A program made the position numbers and the translations under genes. From DATBDM01 sp034664425 (lineage in GTDB: Bacteria; Actinomycetota; Thermoleophilia; Solirubrobacterales; Solirubrobacteraceae): a DNA stretch of 39,675 nt. Shown here piece after piece: positions 1 through 8,503 of this stretch (positions within the stretch are counted from its first letter, which is position 1; every line of letters begins with the position of its first letter). Where the stretch lies: assembly GCA_034664425.1 (NCBI GenBank), contig JAXDHR010000186.1, forward strand, positions 1 through 39,675, given 5' to 3'. The notes under the pieces were generated by a model. That model was not told the origin of the DNA and ran no database searches. It saw only the letters and a program-made list of their open reading frames with translations.

Positions 1-177
1 GACGAGGCCGGCGAGCTGGACGCGGCGCTCGCGCTGCTCCAGCGCCGCTTCCCCGAGCCGCCGGCGACGCCGCGCGATGCCCAGCGGGCGCTCGGGATGC
101 TCGTCCGCAAGGGCTATGGGCTCGAGCTCGCGCACGACGCCCTGCGCCGCCACGCGGGTGTCGCGGAATTCGACTGA
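1..177 (+). CDS. recX: Regulatory protein RecX, C-terminal fragment
   Basis: The window opens inside an open frame whose last 58 residues run to a TGA at 175-177. The tail has the RecX pattern of short three-helix repeats: 'RALGMLVRKGYG' followed by 'AHDALR' matches the last RecX repeat, where a helix-turn-helix unit ends in an amphipathic helix. RecX binds RecA filaments and modulates recombination and the SOS response. In actinobacteria it normally lies directly downstream of recA, so recA is probably just outside the window (inference). The start is not visible. The fragment is short, so the family call rests on this repeat and on its position before rny and miaB. Confidence 0.72.
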   Translation, partial: DEAGELDAALALLQRRFPEPPATPRDAQRALGMLVRKGYGLELAHDALRRHAGVAEFD

Positions 178-209
178 GAACCAGATGCGTTGCACGGAAG
201 AAGCGCCGT

Positions 210-238
210 TTGCGCCGGAACGGCTGCGGTACTAGAGT
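210..238 (+). promoter_or_regulatory. Probable sigma-70-type promoter for rny
   Basis: TTGCGC at 210-215 and TAGAGT at 233-238 are separated by 17 bases, a normal spacing for a housekeeping promoter. The -10 resembles the TAGTGT found before the molybdenum hydroxylase operon (34906-34911). Transcription would start near 245 and give a leader of about 310 nt before rny. This is read by eye only. Confidence 0.45.
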
Positions 239-366
239 CCGGCGCAGCGACAGATTGGGCCGTCGGGTCCATTGAAACTCCAGCAAACGAGCAACTTTCG
301 ACGCGGAACGCAGCATCGTGCTGACGGCGAGAACCAGAGCAATCAGCGGCCGAGCCGGCCGTGAAC

Positions 367-444
367 CCGGGCGGGCGCGCCCGGTGCATTCGACCAAACC
401 ACGCTTCTAGGCCGCCATACGCCGCGGCGGCGTTCTGCCGCCGC
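367..444 (+). other. Two strong hairpins in the rny leader
   Basis: The 381-base gap between recX and rny (178-558) holds no convincing gene. It contains two perfect stem-loops: CCGGGCG (367-373) pairs with CGCCCGG (378-384) around a 4-base loop, and GCGGCGGC (424-431) pairs with GCCGCCGC (437-444) around GTTCT. Neither is followed by a T-run, so they look like leader structure and not terminators. A structured leader in front of a ribonuclease gene could take part in autoregulation (inference). Confidence 0.4.
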
Positions 445-558
445 CTGCTGATCCTCTCCGCCGACGTCCCGGGCACGGCTCGGTCTGCCGCTCACCGAAC
501 GAGGACCGAACATGAGCGCGCGTGCCGCCTCGGCACCCGGGCTTGGGGAGAGAAGAAC

Positions 559-2028
559 ATGAGCATCGTGATCGCGGCCGTCGTGGTTGCCGTGGGCCTG
601 GCGGCCGGATTGGTCGCCGCCGCCCAGCTGCTGGCCAAGCGCGCGCCCGGCGTCGCCGTCGGCGGGGGGCCCGGGGCCGACGGCGCCGTCACCGCGCCTC
701 GGCGCGCCGCGCAGGGGGAGGACGGCGGCGACGAGGCGATGGAGCGCCAGGCGGCGATCGGCCGGCTCGAGCAGCGTCTCGAGACGCGCGAGGCCGATCT
801 GGCGCGCCAGGCCGCCGCGCTCGAGCAGGAGCGGGTCCGGCTGGCCGCGCGCGAGCTCGAGCTCGATGCCGTGCGCGAGCAGGCGGTGCGCAAGCTCGAG
901 CTCGCCTCGGGACTGTCGGCCTCGCAGGCCAAGCACCTGCTGCTCAAGGAGCTCGAGGACCAGATCCGCCACGACGCGGCGCGGCGGGTGCGCCAGATCG
1001 ACTCCGAGACGAAGCGCGACGCCGAGCGGCGCGCGCGCAACATCCTCAGCGTCGTCATGCAGCGGCTCGCCGCCGGCCACGCCGCGGAGACGACGGTGTC
1101 GGTCGTGCAGCTGCCCGCCGACGACATGAAGGGCCGCATCATCGGCCGCGAGGGCCGCAACATCCGCGCCCTCGAGCACCTCACCGGGGTCGACTTCATC
1201 ATCGACGACACGCCCAACGCGGTGATCCTGTCGGGCTTCGACGGTGTCCGGCGGGAGATCGCCCGGATGACGCTCGAGCGGCTCCTCCAGGACGGGCGCA
1301 TCCACCCGGCGCGCATCGAGGAGACCTACTACCAGGCCAAGTCCGACCTCGAGGCCCACATCCAGGAAGCGGGCGAGCAGGCGTGCTTCGAGGCCAACGT
1401 CCAAGGGCTCGACCCTGAGTTGGCGAAGGTGCTCGGGCGGCTCAAGTACCGCACGAGCTACGGCCAGAACGTGCTCGCGCACTCGATCGAGTGCGCCCAC
1501 CTGGCCGCGATGATGGCCGCGGAGCTCGGGGCGTCGTCGAAGACCGCCCGCCGCGCCGCGCTGCTGCACGACATCGGCAAGGCCGTCTCGCACGAGATCG
1601 AGGGTCCGCACGCGCTGGTCGGCGGCGACCACGCGCGCCCCCACGGCGAGGAGGAGGCCGTCGCGCACGCGATGGAGGCCCACCACAACGAGGTCGAGCC
1701 GCAGACCGTGGAGGCGGTGATCGTCCAGGCGGCCGACGCGCTGTCCGGCGCCCGTCCCGGCGCCCGCGGCGAATCGCTCGAGCAGTACGTCAAGCGCCTG
1801 CGCGACCTCGAGCAGATCGCCACCCGCCACGACGGCGTCGACAAGGTCTACGCGATGCAGGCGGGTCGCGAGATCCGCGTGATGGTGATCCCCGGCGCGC
1901 TCGACGACGATGGGGCCGTGCTGCTGTCGCACGAGATCGCCCGCGAGATCGAGCAGGAGCTCGAGTACCCGGGCCAGATCAAGGTGACCGTGATCCGGGA
2001 GTCGCGGGCGACGGACTACGCTCGATAG
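559..2028 (+). CDS. rny: Ribonuclease Y
   Basis: This encodes a 489-residue membrane-anchored endoribonuclease that starts mRNA decay. An N-terminal membrane helix (about 2-26) is followed by a long charged coiled coil (about 55-175). A KH RNA-binding domain begins near 190 with 'KGRIIGREGRN'. An HD metal-dependent phosphohydrolase domain carries 'LLHDIGKAV' with the HD pair at 337-338. The length is close to the usual 500-520. I chose ATG 559 because GGGGAG lies 8 bases upstream and the protein then begins at the membrane helix; an in-frame GTG at 361 would add 66 uncharacteristic residues. The miaB start follows the stop codon by one base, so the two are probably cotranscribed. Confidence 0.95.
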   Translation: MSIVIAAVVVAVGLAAGLVAAAQLLAKRAPGVAVGGGPGADGAVTAPRRAAQGEDGGDEAMERQAAIGRLEQRLETREADLARQAAALEQERVRLAARELELDAVREQAVRKLELASGLSASQAKHLLLKELEDQIRHDAARRVRQIDSETKRDAERRARNILSVVMQRLAAGHAAETTVSVVQLPADDMKGRIIGREGRNIRALEHLTGVDFIIDDTPNAVILSGFDGVRREIARMTLERLLQDGRIHPARIEETYYQAKSDLEAHIQEAGEQACFEANVQGLDPELAKVLGRLKYRTSYGQNVLAHSIECAHLAAMMAAELGASSKTARRAALLHDIGKAVSHEIEGPHALVGGDHARPHGEEEAVAHAMEAHHNEVEPQTVEAVIVQAADALSGARPGARGESLEQYVKRLRDLEQIATRHDGVDKVYAMQAGREIRVMVIPGALDDDGAVLLSHEIAREIEQELEYPGQIKVTVIRESRATDYAR

Positions 2029-2029
2029 C

Positions 2030-3352
2030 GTGAAGCGCTTCCACGTCACCACGTTCGGCTGCCAGATGAACGAGCACGACTCCGAGCGCATGAAGGGCAT
2101 GCTCGAGTCGCTCGGATATGCCGAGGCGGCCGAGCGCGCGGACGCCGACCTGATCCTCTTCAACACCTGCTCGATCCGCGAGAAGGCGGACGAGCGGTTC
2201 GTCGCGCACCTCTACGAGGCCCGCAAGCTCAAGCGCCAGGACCCCGAGCGCGTGGTCGGCGTCGGGGGTTGCTGGGCGCAGTCGGTCAAGGAGGATGTCT
2301 TCCGCCGGTACCCGTTCGTCGACGTCGCCTTCGGCCCGGGGCAGGTGCACAAGCTCGCCGAGTTCCTGACCTCCGACTCGCTGAGCGCCCAGGGCTACTT
2401 CGAGTTCGAGGGCTTCACCGGGCATCTGCCGGCCAAGCGGGCGCGCGACGTGCACGCGTGGGTGCAGATCTCCGCCGGCTGCAACATGAAGTGCTCGTAC
2501 TGCATCGTCCCCTCGACGCGCGGGCGCGAGATCTCCCGGCCGCTCGAGGAGCTCGTCGCCGAGATCCAGCGGCTCGCCGCCGACGGGGTGCGCGAGGTGA
2601 CGCTGCTCGGCCAGAACGTCAACTCGTACGGGACGTCGCTGCGGCCCCGGCCCCGGCGCTTCTCCGAGCTGCTGACCGCCGTCGATGCGATCGAGGGCAT
2701 CGACCGCATCCGCTACACGAGCCCGCATCCCGCCCACATGCGCGAGGACGTGATCCGCGCGCACGCCGAGCTGGCGTCGGTGTGCCCGCACATCCACCTG
2801 CCGCTGCAGGCCGGTTCCTCGCGGATCCTCAGGGCGATGCGCCGCACCTACGACCGCTCGCGCTACATGGACCGGGTGGCGCTGATCCGCGAGCACGTTC
2901 CGGACTGCGCGATCACCACCGACGTCATCGTCGGCTTCCCGGGGGAGACGGAGGCCGACTTCCGCGAGACGCTCGACGTCGCCGAGGAGGTGGGCTTCGA
3001 CGGCGCGTTCACGTTCATCTACTCGCCGCGGCGCGAGACCGAGGCGGCCGGCTTCACCGACTCGTTCGTCGCGCACGACGTCGCGGTCGAGCGCATGGAG
3101 CGGCTCGTCGAGGTCGTCCAGCGCCGCGCACGCGAGCGGGCGCAGCGCTTCGTGGGACGGACGCTCGACGTGCTCGTGGAGGGAGCCTCGCGCACCGACG
3201 CGAGCCGCCTGCGCGGGCGCACGCCGCACAACAAGGTCGTCAACTTCGACGGCCTCGCGCAGCCCGGCGAGACGGTGCCGGTCGCCATCACCGCCGCGAC
3301 GTCGCAGACGCTGAGCGGCGAGCTGTCGCTGTTGGCGCGCGCCGGCGGCTGA
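2030..3352 (+). CDS. miaB: tRNA-2-methylthio-N6-dimethylallyladenosine synthase MiaB
   Basis: This 440-residue radical SAM methylthiotransferase adds a methylthio group to i6A37 in tRNAs that read UNN codons. The N-terminal UPF0004 domain has the three auxiliary-cluster cysteines at 11 (FGCQMN), 47 (NTCSIRE) and 81 (GGCWAQ). The radical SAM cluster is CNMKCSYC with Cys151, 155 and 158. A TRAM domain occupies roughly 372-437. The GTG start lies one base after the rny stop, which suggests translational coupling. Its partner miaA, which makes the i6A substrate, lies at 7577 in a different transcription unit. All expected cysteines are present. Confidence 0.96.
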   Translation: MKRFHVTTFGCQMNEHDSERMKGMLESLGYAEAAERADADLILFNTCSIREKADERFVAHLYEARKLKRQDPERVVGVGGCWAQSVKEDVFRRYPFVDVAFGPGQVHKLAEFLTSDSLSAQGYFEFEGFTGHLPAKRARDVHAWVQISAGCNMKCSYCIVPSTRGREISRPLEELVAEIQRLAADGVREVTLLGQNVNSYGTSLRPRPRRFSELLTAVDAIEGIDRIRYTSPHPAHMREDVIRAHAELASVCPHIHLPLQAGSSRILRAMRRTYDRSRYMDRVALIREHVPDCAITTDVIVGFPGETEADFRETLDVAEEVGFDGAFTFIYSPRRETEAAGFTDSFVAHDVAVERMERLVEVVQRRARERAQRFVGRTLDVLVEGASRTDASRLRGRTPHNKVVNFDGLAQPGETVPVAITAATSQTLSGELSLLARAGG

Positions 3353-3378
3353 ATGCTCGCATCCGTCCGGCGTACCTG

Positions 3379-3392
3379 CGAACATACGTTCG
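3379..3392. promoter_or_regulatory. LexA (SOS) box overlapping the start of the radical SAM gene
   Basis: The 14-base sequence CGAACATACGTTCG matches the Gram-positive/actinobacterial LexA consensus CGAACRNRYGTTYC at 13 of 14 positions and contains the core GAAC-N4-GTTC. Its last base is the first base of the GTG start codon at 3392. If the gene is leaderless, the box covers the -10 region, an ideal place for repression. The Mycobacterium tuberculosis homologue Rv2578c is, as I recall, a reported LexA-regulated gene, which supports the assignment. Confidence 0.8.
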
Positions 3393-4469
3393 TGCGCTGG
3401 CAATCACAATCCGTCGCAGCCGACAGACAGGCCCGCCTGCCCGGCTACGCCGACGCCGTGACGCGGACGTTCGACGCCCCAGAGGCGCTCGACATCCGCT
3501 TCCACGAGATCCACACCAAGTCCGCACTCAACCGGGTGCCGAGCGGTTCGCGCGTCCCGTTCGAGTGGACGGTCAATCCATACCGGGGGTGCACGCACGC
3601 CTGTGTATTGCTTCGCCCGTCCGACGCACGAGTACCTCGAGTACGACGCCGGACGGGACTTCGAGCGCGAGATCATCGTCAAGGTCAACGTTCCGGAGGT
3701 GCTGCGGGCGGAGCTCGCGCGCCCTTCGTGGCGTGGCCAGCACGTCGCCCTTGGCACCAACACGGATCCCTACCAGTGGGTCGAGGGCCGCTACAAGCTC
3801 ATGCGCGGCATCTGGGAGGCGCTGCGTGACGCCGCGAACCCGTGCTCGATCCTCACCAAGTCGCCACTCGTGCTGCGCGATCTCGACCTGCTCGAGGAGA
3901 TCTCCGCGCGCACGCAGGTGAGCGCCTGCCTGTCCGTCCCGACGCTCGACGAGAAGGCCTGGCGGGCGACCGAGCCGCACACACCCCACCCACGGGCGCG
4001 GCTGGAGGCGGTGGCCGAGCTCAACCGGGCCGGGATACCGACCGGGATCCTGATCGCGCCGCTGATGCCGGGCATCAACGACGCTCCCGAGCAGATCGAG
4101 CGGATCGTCGCGCTGGCGACGGAGGCGGGCGCGGTCCACATCGGCGGTCAGTCGCTGTTCCTGCGCGGCTCGGTGCGCGAGGTGTTCTTCGGCTGGCTGC
4201 GTGAGCAGCGCCCGGACCTGATCGAGCGTTACGAGAGGCTGTATCGCAGCGGGGCATACCTGCCGGCCGACGAGCGGCGCACGATCGAAGGGGCGGCTCG
4301 GGCGCCGTGGGCGCGCGCCGGCGCTCCCGAGCGCTTCAAGCAGCGCGCGGCGGGGGAGCGGCGCCGGATCGAGGCGGCGCGGCGCGCCGGAGGCGGCGGA
4401 CCGCGGGCGCCGCGGCCGGCGGAGCCGGCGGCCCAGAGCGGCCCTCCGGCCCAGCAGTCGCTGTTCTGA
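3392..4469 (+). pseudogene. Rv2578c-family radical SAM protein, frameshifted in the Fe-S motif
   Basis: The gene is read in two frames. From GTG 3392 the protein begins MRWQSQSVAADRQARLPGYA and continues to NPYRGCTHAC. From about 3603 a second frame continues VYCFARPTHEYLEYDAGRDF and runs to TGA 4469, ending with a low-complexity Gly/Ala/Pro tail. Joined, the frames give the CxxxCxxC motif GCTHACVYC of a roughly 360-residue radical SAM protein of the Rv2578c / DNA-repair-photolyase-like family (COG1533). The sequence has TGTGTAT where TGTGTGTAT would restore the frame, so two bases of a TG repeat are missing at about 3602-3607. Everything after the break is well conserved, so this is a very recent mutation, a sequencing error or, less likely, programmed frameshifting. 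The start is supported by the SOS box touching it and by similarity to Rv2578c-type N-termini (MRW..Q). Confidence 0.85.
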
Positions 4470-4537
4470 GCCGGTCCCATCGCGAGTGAGGAGGCTCACA
4501 CGACGGGAAACCAGGGCATCCAAGCCGTGTTGAAAGC

Positions 4538-5581
4538 ATGATGCGACGTCCACGTCAGACCACGCTCCACGACGCGCCCGCGCGTGCTCGCAGCCTCACG
4601 CTGCAGACCGCCCAGCGGGCCCGGCGAGCACGCCGCGAGCTGCTCGTGCTCGTGCCGCTGCTGGCGCTGACGATCGCCGCCTACGTCGAGCGCGAGCGGC
4701 TGTTCGGGCTCGATCTGCCCGTGCGCGTGGCGGCCGCGGTCGTGTTGCTGATGCTCGGCTACGCGCTGGCGCGCGACGTCGGGCGCTTCGTCGCACCGGC
4801 GCTGTTCCGGCGCATGGATCCGGCGACGGCCGGCACCGTCGGCTTCCTGATCCGGCTCGGGTTCCTGGTGATCGCGACGCTCTCCGCCCTGCGGATCGCC
4901 GGGCTCACGCCGCGCACGCTCGCCGTCGGGGGCGCGATCACCGCGGTCGTGGTCGGCCTCGCCGCCCAGCAGACGCTCGGCAACCTGATCGCGGGCATGG
5001 TCCTGATCGCGGCGCGGCCGTTCAAGGTCGGCGACCGCGTGCGCCTGCAGGCCGGCGGCCTCGCGGGGCAGCTCGAGGGCAACGTCGCCTCCCTGGGGTT
5101 GCTCTACACCACGTTCGCGCAGGGCGAGGACTCGATCATGGTGCCGAACAACATCGTCCTCGCCGCCGCGGTGGTGCCGCTGCGCGAGCCGGCATCCGTC
5201 GACCTGCGCGCGCGCCTGCGTCCCGACGTCAAGCCGAGCCAGATCCAGGAGCTGCTCGAGGGGGGCATCACGACGCCGCTGCGCACCGAGCCGCAGATCG
5301 CGCTCGAGGAGGTCGATCGCGACGAGGTCGTCGTGCGCGTCGCCGCCACGCCGACGTACGACACCGATGGTCCGCGGCTCGCCGACGAGGTGCTGGCGGC
5401 GCTCGAGCCGGTCACGCGCGTGCAGACCAGCGGCGCTGCGCCCGAGATCGAGCTCGGCCGCGACGGGGACATCACGCGCGGCGAGACCGCCGACGACGCG
5501 GTGGCCGACGACGGCGGCCGGCCCGCCGACCACGGCTTGCGGCCGCGCCCGGGGCACATCAGCCAGGGTTACGAGGCCTAG
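4538..5581 (+). CDS. MscS-family mechanosensitive ion channel
   Basis: This encodes a 347-residue inner-membrane channel of the small-conductance mechanosensitive family, which releases solutes on hypo-osmotic shock. Hydrophobic segments lie at about 35-50, 64-85 and 103-122. The pore-lining helix and start of the beta domain follow, with 'VGLAAQQTLGNLIAGMVLI' and 'RPFKVGDRV', both hallmarks of MscS. The soluble vestibule continues to about 310. The tail is acidic and looks disordered. Two ATGs lie in tandem (4538 and 4541); I took the first. Upstream is a 68-base gap with a weak 5-bp inverted repeat. The neighbours do not suggest a specific pathway. Confidence 0.88.
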   Translation: MMRRPRQTTLHDAPARARSLTLQTAQRARRARRELLVLVPLLALTIAAYVERERLFGLDLPVRVAAAVVLLMLGYALARDVGRFVAPALFRRMDPATAGTVGFLIRLGFLVIATLSALRIAGLTPRTLAVGGAITAVVVGLAAQQTLGNLIAGMVLIAARPFKVGDRVRLQAGGLAGQLEGNVASLGLLYTTFAQGEDSIMVPNNIVLAAAVVPLREPASVDLRARLRPDVKPSQIQELLEGGITTPLRTEPQIALEEVDRDEVVVRVAATPTYDTDGPRLADEVLAALEPVTRVQTSGAAPEIELGRDGDITRGETADDAVADDGGRPADHGLRPRPGHISQGYEA

Positions 5582-5588
5582 CGAGGAG

Positions 5589-6383
5589 TCAGCTGCGCTT
5601 CTCGCGCTGGCCCTCGGCCACGCGCGCGGCGATCTCGGTGGCGCCGAGGCGGCGCTGGACCCGCGCGACCGCCTCGGGGACGAGCCCCGAGACCGCGGCG
5701 CCGAGCCGCAGCGAGAGCGGCGCGACGTCGATCTCCGCGCGGTCGTGCTCGATCGCCCGGATGACGGCGCGCGCGACGTCGTCCGGGCGCCGCAGCCCGA
5801 CGTAGCCCGGCAGCTCGGCGCCGGACTCGTGGAACATGCCGGCGTCGCGGATGAAGCCGGGGAACACGGTCGAAACGCCGATCCCGAGCGGGCGCAGGTC
5901 CTCGCGGATGCCCAGGGCGAACCCGCGCAGCCCGAACTTCGACGCCGAGTAGACCGACGAGCCCGCCGTGCCGGCCTTGCCCGACAGCGAGTTGACGAAC
6001 ACGAGCTGGCCCTCGCCGCGGGCGGCCATCCGCTCCGAGAGGAGCCGCGCGAGCACCATCGGGGCCCGCAGGTTGACCTCGAGCGCGCGGTCGAGCTGGG
6101 CGACGGTGAAGCCGCCGATCGCCCCGCTGGCGGGCACCGCGGCGTTGGCGACGAGCACGTCGACGGCGGCGGCCGCCTCGGCGAGCCGGGCGACGTCCTC
6201 GCGGTCGCCGAGGTCGCACGGCAGCGCGCGCCCGTCGAGCTCGGCGGCGAGCGCGGCCAGCGCGTCGGCCTGGCGACCCGAGAGCAGCACCCGCGCGCCG
6301 CGGCGGGCGAGGGCGCGCGCGATCGCGTGCCCGAGGCCGCCGGTCGCGCCGGTGACGAGCACGTCGCGACCGCCGAGGTTCAC
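5589..6383 (-). CDS. Short-chain dehydrogenase/reductase (SDR)
   Basis: This encodes a 264-residue Rossmann-fold oxidoreductase. The dinucleotide-binding motif TGATGGLG lies at 11-18, the structural NAA motif at 80-82, and the active site consists of Ser132 or Ser134 (NSLSG), Tyr145 and Lys149 (YSASK). This is a classical NAD(P)-dependent SDR. No charged residue clearly fixes NAD or NADP preference, and the substrate is unknown. The GTG start overlaps the stop codon of the upstream FIST gene by 4 bases (6380-6383), so the two form an operon. The gene converges with the MscS gene, with a gap of only 7 bases. Confidence 0.9.
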   Translation of the reverse strand: MNLGGRDVLVTGATGGLGHAIARALARRGARVLLSGRQADALAALAAELDGRALPCDLGDREDVARLAEAAAAVDVLVANAAVPASGAIGGFTVAQLDRALEVNLRAPMVLARLLSERMAARGEGQLVFVNSLSGKAGTAGSSVYSASKFGLRGFALGIREDLRPLGIGVSTVFPGFIRDAGMFHESGAELPGYVGLRRPDDVARAVIRAIEHDRAEIDVAPLSLRLGAAVSGLVPEAVARVQRRLGATEIAARVAEGQREKRS

Positions 6384-7543
6384 GCGAACACCGCCAGAGT
6401 GGCGGTGAACGAGTGCAGGAACGCGTGGCCGCCGACCGGCCCGATCTCCCCGGCGGCGAAGAAGCCGGCGGTGGGCGCGCCGGCGAGACCGTCGTCGACG
6501 ACCTCGGCGTCGTGGTCGGCCGTCCCGAACATCCCGCGGCCGCGGCCGTTGCAGGAGAACACCAGCGCGCCGGCTGGGGTGCGGCCGCCGAGCGCGCGCA
6601 TGCGCACGCCGAGCGCGTCGCGCAGGTCACGGTCGGCGGACGCGGCGTCGCGCGCGTGCAGGCGTACGACCTGGCCCGGCCGCACGTCGGCGGCGACGGA
6701 GACGTGGCCCGTCGACGGGTCGGCGCCGACGAGCCCGCGCACGAGGAAGTCGCCCTGGACGTAGTCGGGCTTGTTGGCGTCGACGACGATCCCCATCAGC
6801 AGTCCGCCGCGGATCAGCTCCAGGTCCTGCGGCGGCAGCGCCTCGATCGTCTCGCGCAGCTTCTCGAGCGCCGGCTTGCCTGCCAGCTCGGCGATCAGGT
6901 TGCCCTCGGCGGACGTGATCGTCAGCTCGGGGCCGATCGGCGTCGCGCCCTGCGAGACGCACGGCAGCACCTCGACGCGGTCGAGCCGCACGCCCACCGC
7001 GCCGTCGTCGTGCACGTTCCGGCCGTGCAGCAGCGCGGTGCCGCCGTCGACCGTGCGCGCGGAGGCGAGCCCACCGAGCAGCGGGACGGTCGGCGCCGCC
7101 TCCGCGAGGAAGCGCAGGACCGCGTCGGTGGGGAAGCTCGCGGGGTCGGCGAGGAGGATCGCGCCGTCGGCGCCGGCGAGGTCGGGCATGCCGCCGAGCG
7201 CGCCGGTCCCGTCGCCCAGCTCCTCGACGCTCGCGTGGAAGGTGCTCGCCTCGCCGACGCCGAGATGCGCGGCCCAGACGGCGACGCTCGTGCCGTCCTC
7301 GACCTCGCGGCGTGCGCCGATCACCCCGCCGGCGGCGCAGCCGATCAGCTCGCGCGGGGCGAGCGCCTCGTCGATCCCCTCCAGCGTCGCCTCGGGGGCC
7401 GCGACGTGCGCGCCGGCGGCGAAGACGACCACGAGGTCGCAGGACGCGCCGTCGAGTCCGCGGCGCGCCTCGATCGCCGCCTCGACCGCGCCCGCCCGCG
7501 CGTCCGGGGTGGTGGAGAGGCCGGTGCCGATGCGGACGGGCAT
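6380..7543 (-). CDS. FIST N/FIST C domain protein
   Basis: This encodes a 387-residue protein with the FIST sensory module. The N-terminal domain contains 'LIGCAAGGVIG', followed by the glycine-rich 'PLLGGLASA'. The C-terminal domain contains 'RGGLLMGIVVD' and a 'FSCNGRGRGMFG' segment that resembles the family's conserved cysteine-containing signature. FIST domains are thought to bind small ligands and are often fused to signalling domains. Here the domain stands alone, with no transmembrane or output domain visible. ATG 7543 is chosen because the protein then starts at the FIST fold and a TATCGT -10-like element lies 8 bases upstream; longer frames run into miaA. It is coupled to the downstream SDR gene, which may act on the same unknown metabolite (inference). 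Confidence 0.85.
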   Translation of the reverse strand: MPVRIGTGLSTTPDARAGAVEAAIEARRGLDGASCDLVVVFAAGAHVAAPEATLEGIDEALAPRELIGCAAGGVIGARREVEDGTSVAVWAAHLGVGEASTFHASVEELGDGTGALGGMPDLAGADGAILLADPASFPTDAVLRFLAEAAPTVPLLGGLASARTVDGGTALLHGRNVHDDGAVGVRLDRVEVLPCVSQGATPIGPELTITSAEGNLIAELAGKPALEKLRETIEALPPQDLELIRGGLLMGIVVDANKPDYVQGDFLVRGLVGADPSTGHVSVAADVRPGQVVRLHARDAASADRDLRDALGVRMRALGGRTPAGALVFSCNGRGRGMFGTADHDAEVVDDGLAGAPTAGFFAAGEIGPVGGHAFLHSFTATLAVFA

Positions 7544-7551
7544 GGCTTGTG

Positions 7552-7569
7552 ACGATACCCCGGCATACT
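7552..7569. promoter_or_regulatory. Divergent leaderless promoters of FIST gene and miaA
   Basis: The 33-base gap between the two divergent starts has two -10-like hexamers. CATACT (7564-7569, plus) ends 7 bases before the miaA GTG. TATCGT (complement of 7552-7557, minus) ends 8 bases before the FIST ATG. Such spacing implies transcripts with almost no leader. No convincing -35 was identified for either side. Confidence 0.35.
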
Positions 7570-7576
7570 CGCGCCC

Positions 7577-8503
7577 GTGAGTGCGCTGCCCCTCGTCGCC
7601 GTGTTCGGCCCGACCGGGGTCGGCAAGACCGCCGTGGCGATCGCCCTCGCGGAGCGGCTGCGCGCCGACGGCGAGGACCCGGTCGCCGTCTCTGCCGACG
7701 CCCTGCAGGTCTACCGCGGGCTCGCGATCCTGACGGGCGCGGCCTCCGCGGCCGAGCGCGCGCGGCTCGAGCACCGCCTGATCGGCATCCTCGGCGTCGC
7801 CGAGACGTTCAGCGCGGGCGCCTACGCGCGGCTGGCGCACGCCGAGATCGACGCACTGCTGGCGGCGGGCCGCCGGCCGATCGTCGTCGGCGGCACCGGC
7901 CTCTACCTGCGCGCCGCGCTCGCCGAGCTCGACCTGCGCCCGCCGGTCGACGCGGAGATCCGTGCGCGCTGGAGCGAGCGGCTGGCCGTTGAAGGCCCCG
8001 AACGGCTGCACGCCGAGCTCGCGACCCGCGCGCCGGCGGCCGCCGCGGGACTGCGGCCGAGCGACGCCCAGCGCGTCACCCGCGCCCTCGAGCTACTCGA
8101 CGCCGGCCACGCGCCGCCACGAGGCGCGGGCGATCCCGGGTCGCAGCTATGGACGAGCGACGCCCGCCATCCGACGCTGCTGGCCGGGCTGGTTCGCGAT
8201 CGCGCGGACCTCTACGCGCGTATCGACGCGCGCGTCGAGGCGATGGTCGCGGCCGGCGCGGCCGCGGAGGTGCGAGCGGCACATGCGGCGGGTGCGTCGG
8301 CCACCGCCCGCCGCGCGCTGGGGTTCGACGAGCTCCTGCGCGGCGACGTCGCCGCGATGCAGCAGCGCACGCGCCGCTACGCCAAGCGCCAGCTGACCTG
8401 GATGCGACGGCTGCCCGGCGTGCGGCTGCTCGACCTCAGCGGCCGCGGCGCCGACGAGGTCGCGGGCGAGCTGCATGCCGCGCTGCGCGGGCGCGCGCCA
8501 TGA
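7577..8503 (+). CDS. miaA: tRNA dimethylallyltransferase MiaA
   Basis: This 308-residue enzyme transfers the dimethylallyl group from DMAPP to N6 of A37 in tRNA, making the substrate for MiaB (2030-3352). The P-loop GPTGVGKT lies at 11-18, followed by 'SADALQVYRGL', a variant of the usual SDSxQVYRGM substrate motif. 'VVGGTGLYLRA' is the family signature in the middle, and 'RRYAKRQLTWMR' is the tRNA-binding C-terminal motif. The start is GTG 7577. Its TGA overlaps the ATG of the dapF-like gene by 4 bases (8500-8503), so tRNA modification and lysine biosynthesis share a transcript. Confidence 0.95.
   Translation: MSALPLVAVFGPTGVGKTAVAIALAERLRADGEDPVAVSADALQVYRGLAILTGAASAAERARLEHRLIGILGVAETFSAGAYARLAHAEIDALLAAGRRPIVVGGTGLYLRAALAELDLRPPVDAEIRARWSERLAVEGPERLHAELATRAPAAAAGLRPSDAQRVTRALELLDAGHAPPRGAGDPGSQLWTSDARHPTLLAGLVRDRADLYARIDARVEAMVAAGAAAEVRAAHAAGASATARRALGFDELLRGDVAAMQQRTRRYAKRQLTWMRRLPGVRLLDLSGRGADEVAGELHAALRGRAP

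Noticed and set aside
361..558. Upstream GTG start for rny (66 extra residues)
   Set aside because: The extension has no RNase Y similarity and crosses both leader hairpins; ATG 559 has a good ribosome-binding site and starts at the membrane helix.
343..2166. Long open frame on the minus strand opposite rny
   Set aside because: It mirrors the rny codon pattern in GC-rich DNA, has no recognisable domain and its composition is dominated by Arg/Leu/Val/Asp typical of an antisense shadow.
4486..4499. GTGAG-GAGG-CTCAC inverted repeat as a terminator or leader element
   Set aside because: The stem is only 5 bp with no T-run, within chance expectation.
7547..7552. TTGTGA as a -35 for miaA
   Set aside because: The spacing to CATACT is only 11 bases, too short for a functional pair.
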